Positions 15,590-24,591 are shown, counted from the stretch's first letter. The stretch: 34,367 nt of DNA from Thermotogaceae bacterium (GCA_015489065.1 WGAO01000102.1:1-34367), one strand, 5' to 3'. Notes: generated by a model from the letters alone, not told the origin. A program made the numbers and translations.

Positions 15590-17203
15590 TCACCTCAACA
15601 ATCTTTCGAGTATTTCGAAAGTCTCCCTTGAAAGACGATTTCTCATATCATCTATTCCAGTAAATGGTCTTTTCATTATAACCTCTTTTGCTCTCTTTTT
15701 CCCCATACCATTTATTGACCTTAATTCGTCATAGCTGAGTTTATTAAAATCCACAGGATACAGAATACCAGTGAGAGACCTGGGTCCGTGATTTACTACG
15801 ATGAGATCGGATTTTTTCTCAAATTTCGAGTAGGAACCCACCAGAACAGGGTAAGTTCCGAGTTGTCTTCCAAACAAAAGTTTACCCTCCCTCTTCTCCG
15901 GAATTACTCCTCTCAGAATCGTACCGATCGGAAAAACTCTTCTCATCATGGGAAGATCTATCTCTTTTCTGATCTTCTCTTTCCACACCTTGAAAAGCTT
16001 TTTGTTAACTCCGAATTTCTGATTGCTTCTCCAAAGCGGAGTTCCAGGGTAAACCATTACCTGACGAATGTTTATCCTTCTCAAAAGAAGTCCGTCATCC
16101 AGAGTCTTCTTCAAGAATTCATAGTTGATCTCGTAAGTACTTTCATTTTCTCCAAGAAGTCCGTGAAGTACATTCACCCCAGGCAGGAGCTTCGGTACTC
16201 CGTCCACTCTGAAAGAGCCTATTTCGTTTATGATTTCAATAGCTATCTTGACTTCCTCTGGAGAAGAACCTATGTTGTTTTTCTTTAAAACCCTTGGATC
16301 GAAAGATTCCGCACCCAGAGACAAGATATCTCCAGGAGTGTTGTACTTCGCTATTATTTCTATTATTTTGTAAGAATCTTTGTGTCTTGCTATGAAAGAC
16401 GGATTTGCGTTATCCGTGTGAAGAACTTCAATATCGGGAGCTACCGACCTTATTCCAGAGTACAGATCTAAAAGAGCTGACGGATTTGGAAAGCCAGAAT
16501 TCTTCTCAGACATAAACGCTATTATGTTAGCGCTCCTTCCCAGTCTAAAAGCTCTACAACCACTCTTGTAAAGTGCCTCAACTTCTCTGATGATCCCTGA
16601 TATATCCCTTGACCTCAACCTTCCATGAAGAATCGGTTCTGTGCAAAATGAACAGAAAGAGTTTCTCTCACATCCCCTGGATACCTCTATCTCACATATA
16701 ACATTTGGATAAAGTGGGTGCTCTTTCAAAAGCTCCGCTCCGAGGATTGACAGCTCATTTACCAAGTTGTAGTCATCTTTTGCTCCCGGATTCTCCATAT
16801 CGGGAAAAAAAGCCCAGACATCACCACGAACCACATACTCAGCATCAAAATCTGGAAGTATAGCCACGCTTCCCCCCTTTATTGTATAAGCAAGAGTTAC
16901 AGGACCGGATATGATCCTAGTAGATTTCGAATTCTCATTGAGAATCTTTTTGATCTCAGCCAAAGTGATAGGTGTTCCGGATAAATAATGTCCCGGTACG
17001 GTCGTGCCACCGTAAATAACCAGTATATCCGCGTTAAATCTCCAAAGATCTTTTTTTCTGATCTCATCTATAGTTATGTATTCAACAAAGGCGCCCATCT
17101 TCAGAAGGGCGCCATATGTATATCTTATATATGGTGAGATATAGGGGGGTACGCCGAGAGCCGCCGGCTCATCTATGTACCCATCAATCAGAACCGCTTT
17201 CAA
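15590..17203 (-). CDS. Radical SAM protein with C-terminal helix-hairpin-helix (COG1031-like)
   Basis: Iron-sulfur SAM-radical enzyme of unknown substrate. The N-terminal about 150 residues (KAVLIDGYIDEPAALG, LVIYGGTTVPG) look like a Rossmann/B12-binding-type domain. The cluster motif is Cys178-X5-Cys184-X2-Cys187 instead of CX3CX2C, followed by TEPILHGRLRSR; I recall such wider spacing in COG1031. Further radical SAM landmarks are RLGRSANI, LHTDNANPSF and LSLGAESFD. The C-terminal 60 residues hold a helix-hairpin-helix (LRSINGMGKKRAKEVI), suggesting nucleic-acid contact. TTG 17203 is chosen because GGAGGTG lies ten bases upstream, inside the end of the upstream gene; the longer ATG form (17287) would overlap that gene by 104 bases. 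Length from this start is 537. Confidence 0.83.
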   Translation of the reverse strand: MKAVLIDGYIDEPAALGVPPYISPYIRYTYGALLKMGAFVEYITIDEIRKKDLWRFNADILVIYGGTTVPGHYLSGTPITLAEIKKILNENSKSTRIISGPVTLAYTIKGGSVAILPDFDAEYVVRGDVWAFFPDMENPGAKDDYNLVNELSILGAELLKEHPLYPNVICEIEVSRGCERNSFCSFCTEPILHGRLRSRDISGIIREVEALYKSGCRAFRLGRSANIIAFMSEKNSGFPNPSALLDLYSGIRSVAPDIEVLHTDNANPSFIARHKDSYKIIEIIAKYNTPGDILSLGAESFDPRVLKKNNIGSSPEEVKIAIEIINEIGSFRVDGVPKLLPGVNVLHGLLGENESTYEINYEFLKKTLDDGLLLRRINIRQVMVYPGTPLWRSNQKFGVNKKLFKVWKEKIRKEIDLPMMRRVFPIGTILRGVIPEKREGKLLFGRQLGTYPVLVGSYSKFEKKSDLIVVNHGPRSLTGILYPVDFNKLSYDELRSINGMGKKRAKEVIMKRPFTGIDDMRNRLSRETFEILERLLR

Positions 17204-17930
17204 GTAACTTAAGCACCTCCGGATCAGATTTAACGCACAAACTTCCGTACTTGACGCATCCTTTGAATCTTCTGAAAGCAACTTCAACCTTGTGCCACTT
17301 TTTATTTATTATACCTTTTATCACTATTCTCTCATTCTCTTCTTTCATGCTGAACCAATCGAATATCTTAAATATGTCCCCAAGTTCTTTTGGAAAAGCC
17401 AATTCATCTGAGAGCTTTCTTCCATCTAAAAGCGCCTTAAAATCTTTCAAGTCTTCCAAGACTGGGTGAATATCCATCTTCATTACTATCCCGTCTATCT
17501 CTCTGTAAATGTCCATCGGTATTCCACTTTCATCTATATCTACTTTGAAGTATCCTTTTCTCGTTTCGTATTCAAGCATGTACCATCCATCGCCCTCGAC
17601 TATCGTCGCATCTGTAGACTCTTCCAGCGCTTCCAAGGCCACATCTTCAAGATCTTTTATCCCCGACGGAACTCTATAGAGAACCTTGTCTCCCATCCAG
17701 CAGTCTTCATTTATTCTAACCCAAACCAGACTTTTTGGATTCAGAACAAAGACGAGTTTGTCATCACCGTTTTTGTAAACTTTTTCATACCTTATCTTCG
17801 GAAAATCTGATTCTTCAACGAAAAATCGATAGGCAACATACTGAGAGCTCCTCCAAACCTCTGCTATATCTTCCTTGGTTATGCCGAATATCGTAGCTAA
17901 GGCAAAGACGAACACCAGGATTTTTTTCAT
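17184..17930 (-). CDS. Exported protein, possibly LolA/RseB-like, downstream of anti-sigma factor
   Basis: A 248-residue protein with a clean signal peptide (MKKILVFVFALATIFG). The mature part alternates beta-strand pairs: YRFFVEESDFPKIRYEKVY, KLVFVLNPKSLVWVRINE, WYMLEYETRKGYFKVDID, PMDIYREIDGIVMKMDI. This curved-sheet pattern, with the position directly after an ECF sigma/anti-sigma pair, suggests a LolA/RseB fold and a sensing role in the envelope; no named motif proves it. Two cysteines near the C-terminus (KGCVKYGSLCVKS) could form a disulfide. ATG 17930 follows GAGGTG and the anti-sigma stop; an in-frame ATG at 17951 lies upstream of the ribosome site and is rejected. The last 20 bases overlap the radical SAM gene. 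Confidence 0.7.
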   Translation of the reverse strand: MKKILVFVFALATIFGITKEDIAEVWRSSQYVAYRFFVEESDFPKIRYEKVYKNGDDKLVFVLNPKSLVWVRINEDCWMGDKVLYRVPSGIKDLEDVALEALEESTDATIVEGDGWYMLEYETRKGYFKVDIDESGIPMDIYREIDGIVMKMDIHPVLEDLKDFKALLDGRKLSDELAFPKELGDIFKIFDWFSMKEENERIVIKGIINKKWHKVEVAFRRFKGCVKYGSLCVKSDPEVLKLLESGSD

Positions 17931-17940
17931 ATACACCACC

Positions 17941-18324
17941 TCAGAATCCATCCATCACCGTTCTGACAGTATCAAAGTCTACATTTATTTGCCTGACCTT
18001 TTCCATTTTAAGCTCAAGCCTTTTCTGAGGTTCCATAGCCATGAGTCTTTTCTCTTTAACTGTTGGGACTACATAAAACGGTATAAAAAGAGATAGGAAA
18101 ATAGCTGCAGCTGCAACACTCCACCAAACCCATTTGGCTTTCTTTCTGCTTCTTATCTTTTTCAAGAACTCATCTTTTCCTTCCTCAGAGGGAACATAAT
18201 CCATTCTGGCGGCGTAAATTGAGATGATTTTTCTGTATATGTATATCTCATTTCTCTCTTCATCTGTAGCTTCACTTATGTTTCTCTCCCCGTCAAGAAA
18301 TTCGTTTATCCTTTCGTTCCACAT
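17941..18324 (-). CDS. Membrane anti-sigma factor
   Basis: A 127-residue protein that overlaps the end of the sigma-factor gene by 32 bases, the usual arrangement for a cognate anti-sigma factor. Residues 1-60 are the charged cytoplasmic part (NEFLDGERNISEATDEERNE), which resembles the helix pair that clamps ECF sigma factors. It lacks the HX3CX2C zinc site. One membrane helix follows (about 66-90, WVWWSVAAAAIFLSLFIPFYVV), with a short extracytoplasmic tail. ATG 18324 is chosen for its GGGGGT ribosome site eight bases upstream; the longer form from ATG 18369 has no such support. The function follows from topology and context, not from a strong family motif. Confidence 0.75.
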   Translation of the reverse strand: MWNERINEFLDGERNISEATDEERNEIYIYRKIISIYAARMDYVPSEEGKDEFLKKIRSRKKAKWVWWSVAAAAIFLSLFIPFYVVPTVKEKRLMAMEPQKRLELKMEKVRQINVDFDTVRTVMDGF

Positions 18325-18925
18325 TTTTCTTACCCCCTTCGAGGAGCTCTCTGAGCTTTTTCCTCGCATAGTGAAGTCTGCTTTTCACAGTTCCAACTGG
18401 TTTGTTCATTATCTTCGCGATCTCTTCATAACTTAAACCGTCTATATCTCTGAGTTTTATAAGAAGCCTGTTCTCTTCAGAAAGAGCATTTAGCTTTTCA
18501 AGAATTCTTTCGTAATTTATCTCCTCCAAAGCTTCTTCTATAACATTACTGTCTGATACGGGATGATGCAAATATTCTCCTCTGTCTTCATCATCTTCTG
18601 GAAAACTCGTGAGTATCTCCTTTCTTTTCTTTCTCTTCTCCAATATGTCCTTACATACATTTACCGCTATTCTGTGAATCCAAGTTGAAAGTTTTGAATC
18701 TCCTCTGAACTTCTTTATTCCCTTGTATATTCTCATCATAACTTCTTGAACAACATCATCAACATCATCATACCCCAAAAAACTCTTGGCTATTCCACCT
18801 ATCCTTGGGGCATATTCGTAATAAAGCCTCTCATAAGCCCATTCCTCTCCGTTTTTAAGAGCTTTGATAAATCTCTCCTCATCAACATCTTTGACCTTTT
18901 CTCTGCGGCTTTTGTTCACTCTCAT
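18293..18925 (-). CDS. ECF-family RNA polymerase sigma factor
   Basis: Group 4 (ECF) sigma factor. Region 2 is clear: ALKNGEEWAYERLYYEYAPRI, then DDVDDVVQEVMMRIYKG (core binding) and KLSTWIHRIAVNVCKDILEKRKKRKE (-10 recognition). A variable acidic linker follows, and region 4 has LSEENRLLIKLRDIDGLSYEEIAKIMNKP with the helix-turn-helix ending in GTVKSRLHYARKKLREL. Length about 210 is normal. The start is uncertain: GTG 18928, ATG 18925 or GTG 18919; an AAGGTGA site spaces best with GTG 18919. It follows the mutase stop by eight bases and overlaps the anti-sigma gene. I saw no ECF-type promoter pair in front of the operon. Confidence 0.92.
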   Translation of the reverse strand: MRVNKSRREKVKDVDEERFIKALKNGEEWAYERLYYEYAPRIGGIAKSFLGYDDVDDVVQEVMMRIYKGIKKFRGDSKLSTWIHRIAVNVCKDILEKRKKRKEILTSFPEDDEDRGEYLHHPVSDSNVIEEALEEINYERILEKLNALSEENRLLIKLRDIDGLSYEEIAKIMNKPVGTVKSRLHYARKKLRELLEGGKKNVERKDKRIS

Positions 18926-18933
18926 CACCTTTT

Positions 18934-20616
18934 TCAGATTATCGGAGCCTCCGTATACTCGCCAAAAACTTCCCTGAGAACATCGGATATTTCACCAACT
19001 GTTGCGTATACCCTGACCGCATCTATTATAGGCGGCATCAGATTTTCATCACCTTCAGCAGCTTTTCTTACTCTCTCAAGCGCTCTTTTTACTTTTTCAT
19101 TGTCTCTCTCTTCCTTAAGCTTTCTCAATCTGGCCTTTTGTCTTTCCTCATCCTCAGGATCGACTTTCAATATGTTGTCGATCGGAAAATCCTCTTCAAT
19201 TTGGAATTTGTTCACACCAACTATTATCCTCTCGCCGCTTTCCACAGCCAGCTGATACCTATAAGCACTCTCGTTTATCTCCCTCTGAACATAGCCACTC
19301 TCTATCGCCTTCACCATTCCACCAAGAGCATCTATTTTGTCTATGTATTCTTTCGCCCTTTCCTCTATCTCATTAGTCATAGCTTCTATAGCGTAGGATC
19401 CCGCCAATGGATCCACAGTGTCCCCAACCCCAGATTCATAAGCTATTATTTGCTGCGTTCTCAAAGCTATCCTGACGGACTCTTCAGTCGGAAGTGCAAG
19501 CGCTTCATCGTACGAGTTGGTGTGAAGAGATTGTGTTCCTCCAAGTACCGCTGCCAAGGCTTGAATTGTGACACGGACTATGTTGTTCATCGGCTGCTGG
19601 GCAGTCAAAGTTGAACCGCCAGTTTGTGTGTGAAATCTCATCCTCATCGCGCTCTCGTTCGTAACACCAAAACGCTCTTTCATTATCTTAGCCCACAACC
19701 TTCTCGCTGCCCTGAACTTGGCTATTTCCTCTAAAAAGTCGTTGTGTGCAGCAAAAAAGAACGACAACCTTTTTCCAAACACATTTGGATCGAGTCCAGC
19801 CTTTATAGCGGCTTCAACATAAGCTATAGCATCCGCCAAAGTGAAAGCAACTTCTTGCACAGCTGTTGAACCCGCCTCCCTTATGTGATAGCCGCTTATA
19901 CTTATCGGATTCCAATTTGGAAGATTCTTTGCGCAAAACTCTATTATGTCAGTTATTATTCGCATAGAAGGCTGAGGTGGAAATATGTATGTTCCTCTTG
20001 CTATGTACTCCTTCAGTATGTCGTTTTGTATCGTTCCCCTGAGTTTTTCCATTGGAACTCCTTGTTTTTCCGCAACAACTATGTACATAGCAAGGAGTAT
20101 GGCTGCGGTTGAATTTATCGTCATAGAAGTACTCACCTTATCGAGCGGTATTCCATCAAAGAGAACTTCCATATCCTTTAGAGAATCTATCGCAACTCCC
20201 ACTCTTCCAACTTCTCCTTCTGCCATTGGGTGATCCGAGTCATATCCGATCTGAGTCGGGAGATCAAAGGCAACTGATAGACCTGTTTGCCCTTGGGATA
20301 AAAGATACTTGTACCTTTTGTTCGACTCCTCAGCTGTTCCAAATCCGGCATACTGTCTCATCGTCCAGAAACGTGCTCTGTACATAGTCGGCTGGACGCC
20401 TCTTGTGAAGGGATATTTCCCAGGAAATCCCAAATCCCTCTCATAATCCATATCTTTTATATCAAGTGGTGTGTAAAGCCTCTTAATCTCATATCCAGAC
20501 GTGGATTCGAATTTCTCCTTTCTTTCAGGAAAACGTGATAAAGCTTTGTTTACCACTTTTTCTTCCCATTCTTTCAAGCCCTCTTCAATTTTCTTAATTT
20601 CATCATCTTTAAACAA
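18934..20616 (-). CDS. mcmA1: Methylmalonyl-CoA mutase, alpha (catalytic) subunit
   Basis: Catalytic subunit of the B12-dependent mutase interconverting succinyl-CoA and methylmalonyl-CoA. The 560 residues cover only the TIM-barrel/CoA domain; the B12-binding domain is absent, as in split archaeal and some bacterial enzymes. Three residues I recall as diagnostic in the Propionibacterium enzyme fall at identical numbering: Tyr89 (MRQYAGFG), Arg207 (ARGTY) and His244 (SGYH). Tyr89/Arg207 point to methylmalonyl-CoA rather than isobutyryl-CoA. Other matches include [18 protein letters not shown] and [16 protein letters not shown]. The start is TTG 20616, with GGGAGGGG about six bases upstream. 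The beta subunit, epimerase and the MeaB chaperone are not in the window. It leads the sigma/anti-sigma operon. Confidence 0.93.
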   Translation of the reverse strand: MFKDDEIKKIEEGLKEWEEKVVNKALSRFPERKEKFESTSGYEIKRLYTPLDIKDMDYERDLGFPGKYPFTRGVQPTMYRARFWTMRQYAGFGTAEESNKRYKYLLSQGQTGLSVAFDLPTQIGYDSDHPMAEGEVGRVGVAIDSLKDMEVLFDGIPLDKVSTSMTINSTAAILLAMYIVVAEKQGVPMEKLRGTIQNDILKEYIARGTYIFPPQPSMRIITDIIEFCAKNLPNWNPISISGYHIREAGSTAVQEVAFTLADAIAYVEAAIKAGLDPNVFGKRLSFFFAAHNDFLEEIAKFRAARRLWAKIMKERFGVTNESAMRMRFHTQTGGSTLTAQQPMNNIVRVTIQALAAVLGGTQSLHTNSYDEALALPTEESVRIALRTQQIIAYESGVGDTVDPLAGSYAIEAMTNEIEERAKEYIDKIDALGGMVKAIESGYVQREINESAYRYQLAVESGERIIVGVNKFQIEEDFPIDNILKVDPEDEERQKARLRKLKEERDNEKVKRALERVRKAAEGDENLMPPIIDAVRVYATVGEISDVLREVFGEYTEAPII

Positions 20617-20652
20617 TTAGATCCCCTCCCAAAGGCGGTCTTCTCAACGGTA

Positions 20653-20658
20653 TATAAT
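20653..20658 (+). promoter_or_regulatory. Possible -10 box of mutS in the shared divergent gap
   Basis: TATAAT lies at 20653-20658 within an AT-rich run (20651-20670), 50 bases before the mutS start. No recognisable -35 box is present at 16-18 bases. The same run read on the minus strand offers TATATT for the mutase operon, so the two genes probably share this 92-base region. Confidence 0.35.
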
Positions 20659-20708
20659 ATATCATTAAAAGTGCGAAAAAACCGCATTGATTCTGAGGAG
20701 GAATTCTA

Positions 20709-23126
20709 ATGAAAATGACTCCGATGATGAAACAGTATTTGGAGATAAAGAGAAAGTACAAAGACTCGATACTTCTCTTCCGACTTGGAGATTTCTATGA
20801 AGCTTTCTTTGACGATGCAAAGACTATTTCGGAAGTTCTCAACATAGTTTTAACGAAACGCCAGAGTGCGCCCATGGCTGGTATACCACATCATGCCCTT
20901 GAATCTTATCTGAAGAAACTAGTTGACGCTGGCTACAAAGTTGCGATATGCGAGCAGGTAGAAGATCCTAAAACCGCAAAAGGACTTGTAAAAAGAGAAG
21001 TCGTTAGGGTCGTAACACCCGGAACAATTCTCGAAGATGAGCTCCTATCACAATCAAACAATTACATAGTATCCATATGGAAAAACATAGCAGTGTACGC
21101 AGATGTCTCAACTGGCGAGGTATTTGTCAGATTTTATTCGTCGTTTGACGAACTTGTGGACTCAGCCTCAGCTTTGGGCATTTCACAGATCATATGTCCC
21201 TATGACACCGCTGAGAAAATCAAAGAGAGATTGAATGTATTCATAGATCCTCTCGATGAGTGGTACTACTCAGAAGAGGGAACAAAGGAGGAATTCGAAT
21301 CAACATTTGGAGTGGAAAGCTTGGATCACCTAGAAATAGGCGAAGGAAAGAAACCTCTCGTAGCCCTCATAAGATATCTAAAATATACCCTCGTCACCAA
21401 TAACTTGAATCTGAGAACACCAAAAGTTATTAAAGAAGAGGAATGGCTTGTATTAGATTCATCTACCGTTGAAAATTTATCCTTGATCCCAGGAGAGAAG
21501 GGAAAGAATCTGTATGACATAATGAACAACTGCAAAACATCAATGGGATCTCGTCTCCTCAAGAAATGGATGCTCCAACCTCTCAAAGACAGAGAAGAAA
21601 TAGAAAAGAGGCTTGATATCGTACAGAATTTTCTGGAGGATCCTCTCTCGCTCAACGAGATCAGGGAATATCTCAGGAGCGTTTATGACCTTGAAAGGAT
21701 AATGTCGCGACTCTCCTACGGAAAATCTTCTCCAAAAGACCTCGTATCACTGAGAGAGAGCCTTAGAATAACATCTGAAATAAATGAAGTCCTATCGACA
21801 AATGACAAACTCAAGCACCTCTCCATCAAAGAACTCCCAGACCTTGTAGAGTACCTTGACAGAGCTATATACGATGAGCCATCATCCACCGTTGGAGATG
21901 GAAAAGTCATAAGAGATGGATTCTCAAAAGAATTGGACGATTACAGAGAGCTCTTGTTTCATTCTAAAGACAGGCTCGCACAGTTTGAAAAAGTTGAGAG
22001 AAGAAGAACTGGAATCCAGAATTTAAAGGTTGGCTATAACCAGGTGTTTGGGTACTACATAGAAGTCTCGAAAGCGAACTTAAGTAAGGTACCAGATTAC
22101 TATGAGAGGAAACAGACACTGGTAAACTCAGAAAGGTTTATAACACCAGAGCTCAAAGAATTCGAAGAAAAAGTTCTCTCAGCTAAAGAGAAGGTAGAAG
22201 AGATAGAGAAAGCCCTTTATGAAAAAGTTCTAAAAAGAGTTAAAGAAAACTTAAAAGACATAGAGGAAATATCCCTATCCCTTGCTGAAATAGACCTTTA
22301 CTCAACCCTCGCTTATAACGCCTCGTTGTACGGATACACCAGACCGGAATTCTCATCAGATGAACTGATCATTAGAGAAGGAAGACATCCAGTAGTTGAG
22401 AGATTTACAAAAGAATTCACGCCGAACGATGTACACATGGACGAAAGATCGCGTTTTATCATCCTCACGGGTCCGAACATGTCAGGTAAATCTACATACA
22501 TAAGGCAAATAGGGCTAATAGCTGTTATGGCGCAAATGGGGTCTTTTGTTCCCGCGTCCTATGCGAAACTTCCCATATTTGACAGAGTGTTTACAAGAAT
22601 GGGAGCAAGAGATGATATATCAAGCGGGAAGAGCACATTCATGGTTGAGATGAGCGAAGTATCTCTGATACTATCACGAGCAACGAAAAACTCTCTCATA
22701 CTCTTGGATGAAATCGGAAGAGGTACGAGCACATTTGATGGGATTTCAATAGCATGGGCAGTATCCGAACACATCCACACAAAAATAAGAGCCAAAACTA
22801 TATTCGCAACACACTTCACAGAGCTAACAGAGCTTTCCTCTATGTATGAAGGAATTAAAAACATGACGATAGAAGTTGCTGAGGAAAACGGAAATGTGAG
22901 ATTCCTTCACAGAGTTGTGGAAGGTATAGCAGATAGGAGCTACGGAATAGAGGTAGCCAGACTCGCAGGACTTCCAGAAGAAGTAGTCTCAAGAGCCAAG
23001 GAAGTTCTGAATGTAATAGTTGAAAAGAGCGAGCTTGATAAAAGACTCAGAGTACTTGACAAAGAAAAACTTGATAAATTGAAGAAAAAAAAGAAAGGAA
23101 AGGAAAATCAAATGGAGCTGTTTTGA
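20709..23126 (+). CDS. mutS: DNA mismatch repair protein MutS
   Basis: Mismatch-recognition ATPase of 805 residues, near the usual 800-850. The N-terminal domain has MMKQYLEIKRKYKD and the mismatch-wedging Phe-X-Glu in GDFYEAF (residues about 27-33). The clamp/lever region includes IQNLKVGYNQVFGYYIEVSK. The ATPase domain has the P-loop GPNMSGKST (588-596), SLILLDEIGRGTSTFDG (Walker B and signature) and FATHFTEL. The C-terminus is short and ends with MELF, without a long tetramerisation tail. A GAGGAGG site lies seven bases before the ATG. The gene stands alone; mutL is not adjacent. It converges on the broken ATPase gene with a two-base gap. Confidence 0.97.
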   Translation: MKMTPMMKQYLEIKRKYKDSILLFRLGDFYEAFFDDAKTISEVLNIVLTKRQSAPMAGIPHHALESYLKKLVDAGYKVAICEQVEDPKTAKGLVKREVVRVVTPGTILEDELLSQSNNYIVSIWKNIAVYADVSTGEVFVRFYSSFDELVDSASALGISQIICPYDTAEKIKERLNVFIDPLDEWYYSEEGTKEEFESTFGVESLDHLEIGEGKKPLVALIRYLKYTLVTNNLNLRTPKVIKEEEWLVLDSSTVENLSLIPGEKGKNLYDIMNNCKTSMGSRLLKKWMLQPLKDREEIEKRLDIVQNFLEDPLSLNEIREYLRSVYDLERIMSRLSYGKSSPKDLVSLRESLRITSEINEVLSTNDKLKHLSIKELPDLVEYLDRAIYDEPSSTVGDGKVIRDGFSKELDDYRELLFHSKDRLAQFEKVERRRTGIQNLKVGYNQVFGYYIEVSKANLSKVPDYYERKQTLVNSERFITPELKEFEEKVLSAKEKVEEIEKALYEKVLKRVKENLKDIEEISLSLAEIDLYSTLAYNASLYGYTRPEFSSDELIIREGRHPVVERFTKEFTPNDVHMDERSRFIILTGPNMSGKSTYIRQIGLIAVMAQMGSFVPASYAKLPIFDRVFTRMGARDDISSGKSTFMVEMSEVSLILSRATKNSLILLDEIGRGTSTFDGISIAWAVSEHIHTKIRAKTIFATHFTELTELSSMYEGIKNMTIEVAEENGNVRFLHRVVEGIADRSYGIEVARLAGLPEEVVSRAKEVLNVIVEKSELDKRLRVLDKEKLDKLKKKKKGKENQMELF

Positions 23127-23128
23127 TG

Positions 23129-24173
23129 TCAATATCTCTCTAAGCCCTTTAGCAGATCTTTTGCTACCTTCTCGTCCAACTTTGTCTGGAATCTGATTAT
23201 TCTGCTCAGAGGATCATAAAATAGAATCTCTCCTTCTATCAATCTTCTTATCTCCTTAAGTTTTTCTCCGCTCTTGAGAAATTCTCCCATAAACGTCTCT
23301 TTAAAAGGAATCTCCTTGAGAATCTCTTTAAGCACCCTTATATCTTCTCCATTTTCTATTTTTTCATCTATGTACGAAAGTAACCTTGATCTAGATTGAA
23401 GGTAAAGCCGATGTATGGTGTCCTCAAAATCTTCGTTTAACAATACCCTTTCCAGCATCCAAGGCACTCCCCCAACATATTCAACAACGAACGAAGCTGC
23501 CCTTTCGGAGAAACCCTCGGATATGAGTATCTTCTCAGCAGTATTATCGTCGAAATAGTCTACAAGATAGAATTCAGATGTATTCTTAAGCGCAGAATCG
23601 GTATAAATCTGCTCTATGAAGTAAAGTGTCTGATGACATAACTATTACATGAGCAAGATGCAGGACTTTTGTAATACGAACAAAGAAGTTGAACAGCTCT
23701 TTAATGAGCGGTCTTTGTTTTCCCCCGTTTAGATATACCTCTTTGAGTTTTTGAATTTCATCAAAAACTATCACCGGTGTTCTTTTTTCCAAAGCATGTT
23801 TTTCAAGGATTCTCTCCATATACTCAAATGCATCTATCTTCTTCTGCTCTATTTTCTTTTTACTCTCAACGCTAACTCTGAAAAAGCTCATTATCCCCCC
23901 TTCGATTTTCTTTGAAACCTCCTCGAGCTCTCTGTAAGACTCTTCATCCACAAAAAACATATCGATTACATCTTTGTAGCTGGATATCAACCTTCCCCTT
24001 AGATCAAACCAGTAGTATACGGACCTTTTTTTAGGAAACTCTTCAACGACTTTCATAAGTAGCGTTGTCTTTCCACTCGACTTAGGACCATATACAAAGA
24101 GAATAGCATTCGGCTCTGTCAAAAGATAGTGCTTTAGCCATTTCTTCTCTTTTTCCCTATCCCAAAATTTCAT
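23129..24173 (-). pseudogene. Archaeal-type ATPase (PF01637-like) disrupted by one frameshift
   Basis: Two minus-strand reading frames form one protein. Residues 1-195 start at ATG 24173 (GGGGGCG site upstream) with YGPKSSGKTT (P-loop) and VIVFDEIQKL (Walker B), and stop at 23586. In the next frame, sequence from about 23620 to 23129 continues without a stop: the family segment S-S-D-T-L then F-I-E-Q-I-Y appears only if one extra base, about 23621, is skipped; then LVDYFD, GGVPWMLERVLL and a C-terminal winged-helix-like region follow. Together they give about 348 residues, the normal family size. So a single +1 insertion is the only lesion. It may be a recent pseudogene, a sequencing error, or less likely a frameshift site. 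The family is common in archaea, which suggests transfer. Confidence 0.82.
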
Positions 24174-24499
24174 GATATCGCCCCCGCTGGAATGCTTACA
24201 CAGAAAAGTTTATCATGAAAGAGTTTGTATCACTTTGGAAACAAAAAGAATCTAGTGAATCCTACAAGATGTGATCAAACGCGTGAATTATGAATTTAGA
24301 TTCAAATATTTCTTCAAATTACCAGATATCGAACTTTTCAACCTTGTAATGGTAATGAGCAAACTTCACGGCTCATACCATCTTCTGAGGTTTGCTAATT
24401 TTTAGGAAAATCTAAATTTTCAACATCTATACTATACTGACCTTTGAAAAAACAGTGTCTTGAAGTTCGAAAAATGTTATGGTATAAATCCTCCCCGGA
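24174..24499. other. 326-base gap without a convincing gene
   Basis: This AT-rich stretch separates the broken ATPase from the tRNA pair. Its right end holds the tRNA promoter (24460-24488). A 40-residue plus-strand frame from GTG 24283 to TAG 24405 reads protein-like (PDIELFNLVMVMSKLH) but has no ribosome site and no recognisable family; it could be a remnant. I see no strong inverted repeat, tandem repeat or insertion-sequence end. Confidence 0.5.
24460..24488 (+). promoter_or_regulatory. Promoter of the tRNA-Asp/tRNA-Thr unit
   Basis: A -35 box TTGAAG (24460-24465) and a -10 box TATAAA (24483-24488) are separated by exactly 17 bases. TGG directly before the -10 gives an extended -10 element (TGnTATAAA). 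Predicted start near 24495, a few bases before the tRNA-Asp 5' end at 24500. Confidence 0.75.
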
Positions 24500-24577
24500 G
24501 GGGACGTGGTGCAGCCTGGTTAGCACGCCGGTCTGTCAAACCGGTGGTCGCGGGTTCAAATCCCGTCGTCCCCGCCA
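24500..24577 (+). tRNA. tRNA-Asp (anticodon GTC)
   Basis: Cloverleaf by eye: acceptor GGGGACG pairs with CGTCCCC, the T arm has GGGTTCAAATCCC, and the anticodon stem CCGGT/ACCGG encloses a loop with GTC at 24535-24537. Discriminator G73 fits Asp and the 3' CCA is encoded (24575-24577). Confidence 0.95.
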
Positions 24578-24591
24578 TTTTTTAATCGGAA

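Noticed and set aside
17204-17287. Longer start for the radical SAM gene
   Set aside because: It would overlap the upstream gene by 104 bases, and the added residues are the out-of-frame shadow of that gene; TTG 17203 has a GGAGGTG site.
23580-23640. Programmed +1 frameshift as the normal expression mode of the archaeal-type ATPase
   Set aside because: No stimulating Shine-Dalgarno-like element or slow stop codon stands at the shift point, and I know of no such case in this family; an insertion or error is simpler.
23129-24499. Insertion sequence or integrated element around the broken ATPase
   Set aside because: I found no transposase or integrase gene, no terminal inverted repeat and no duplicated tRNA 3' end.
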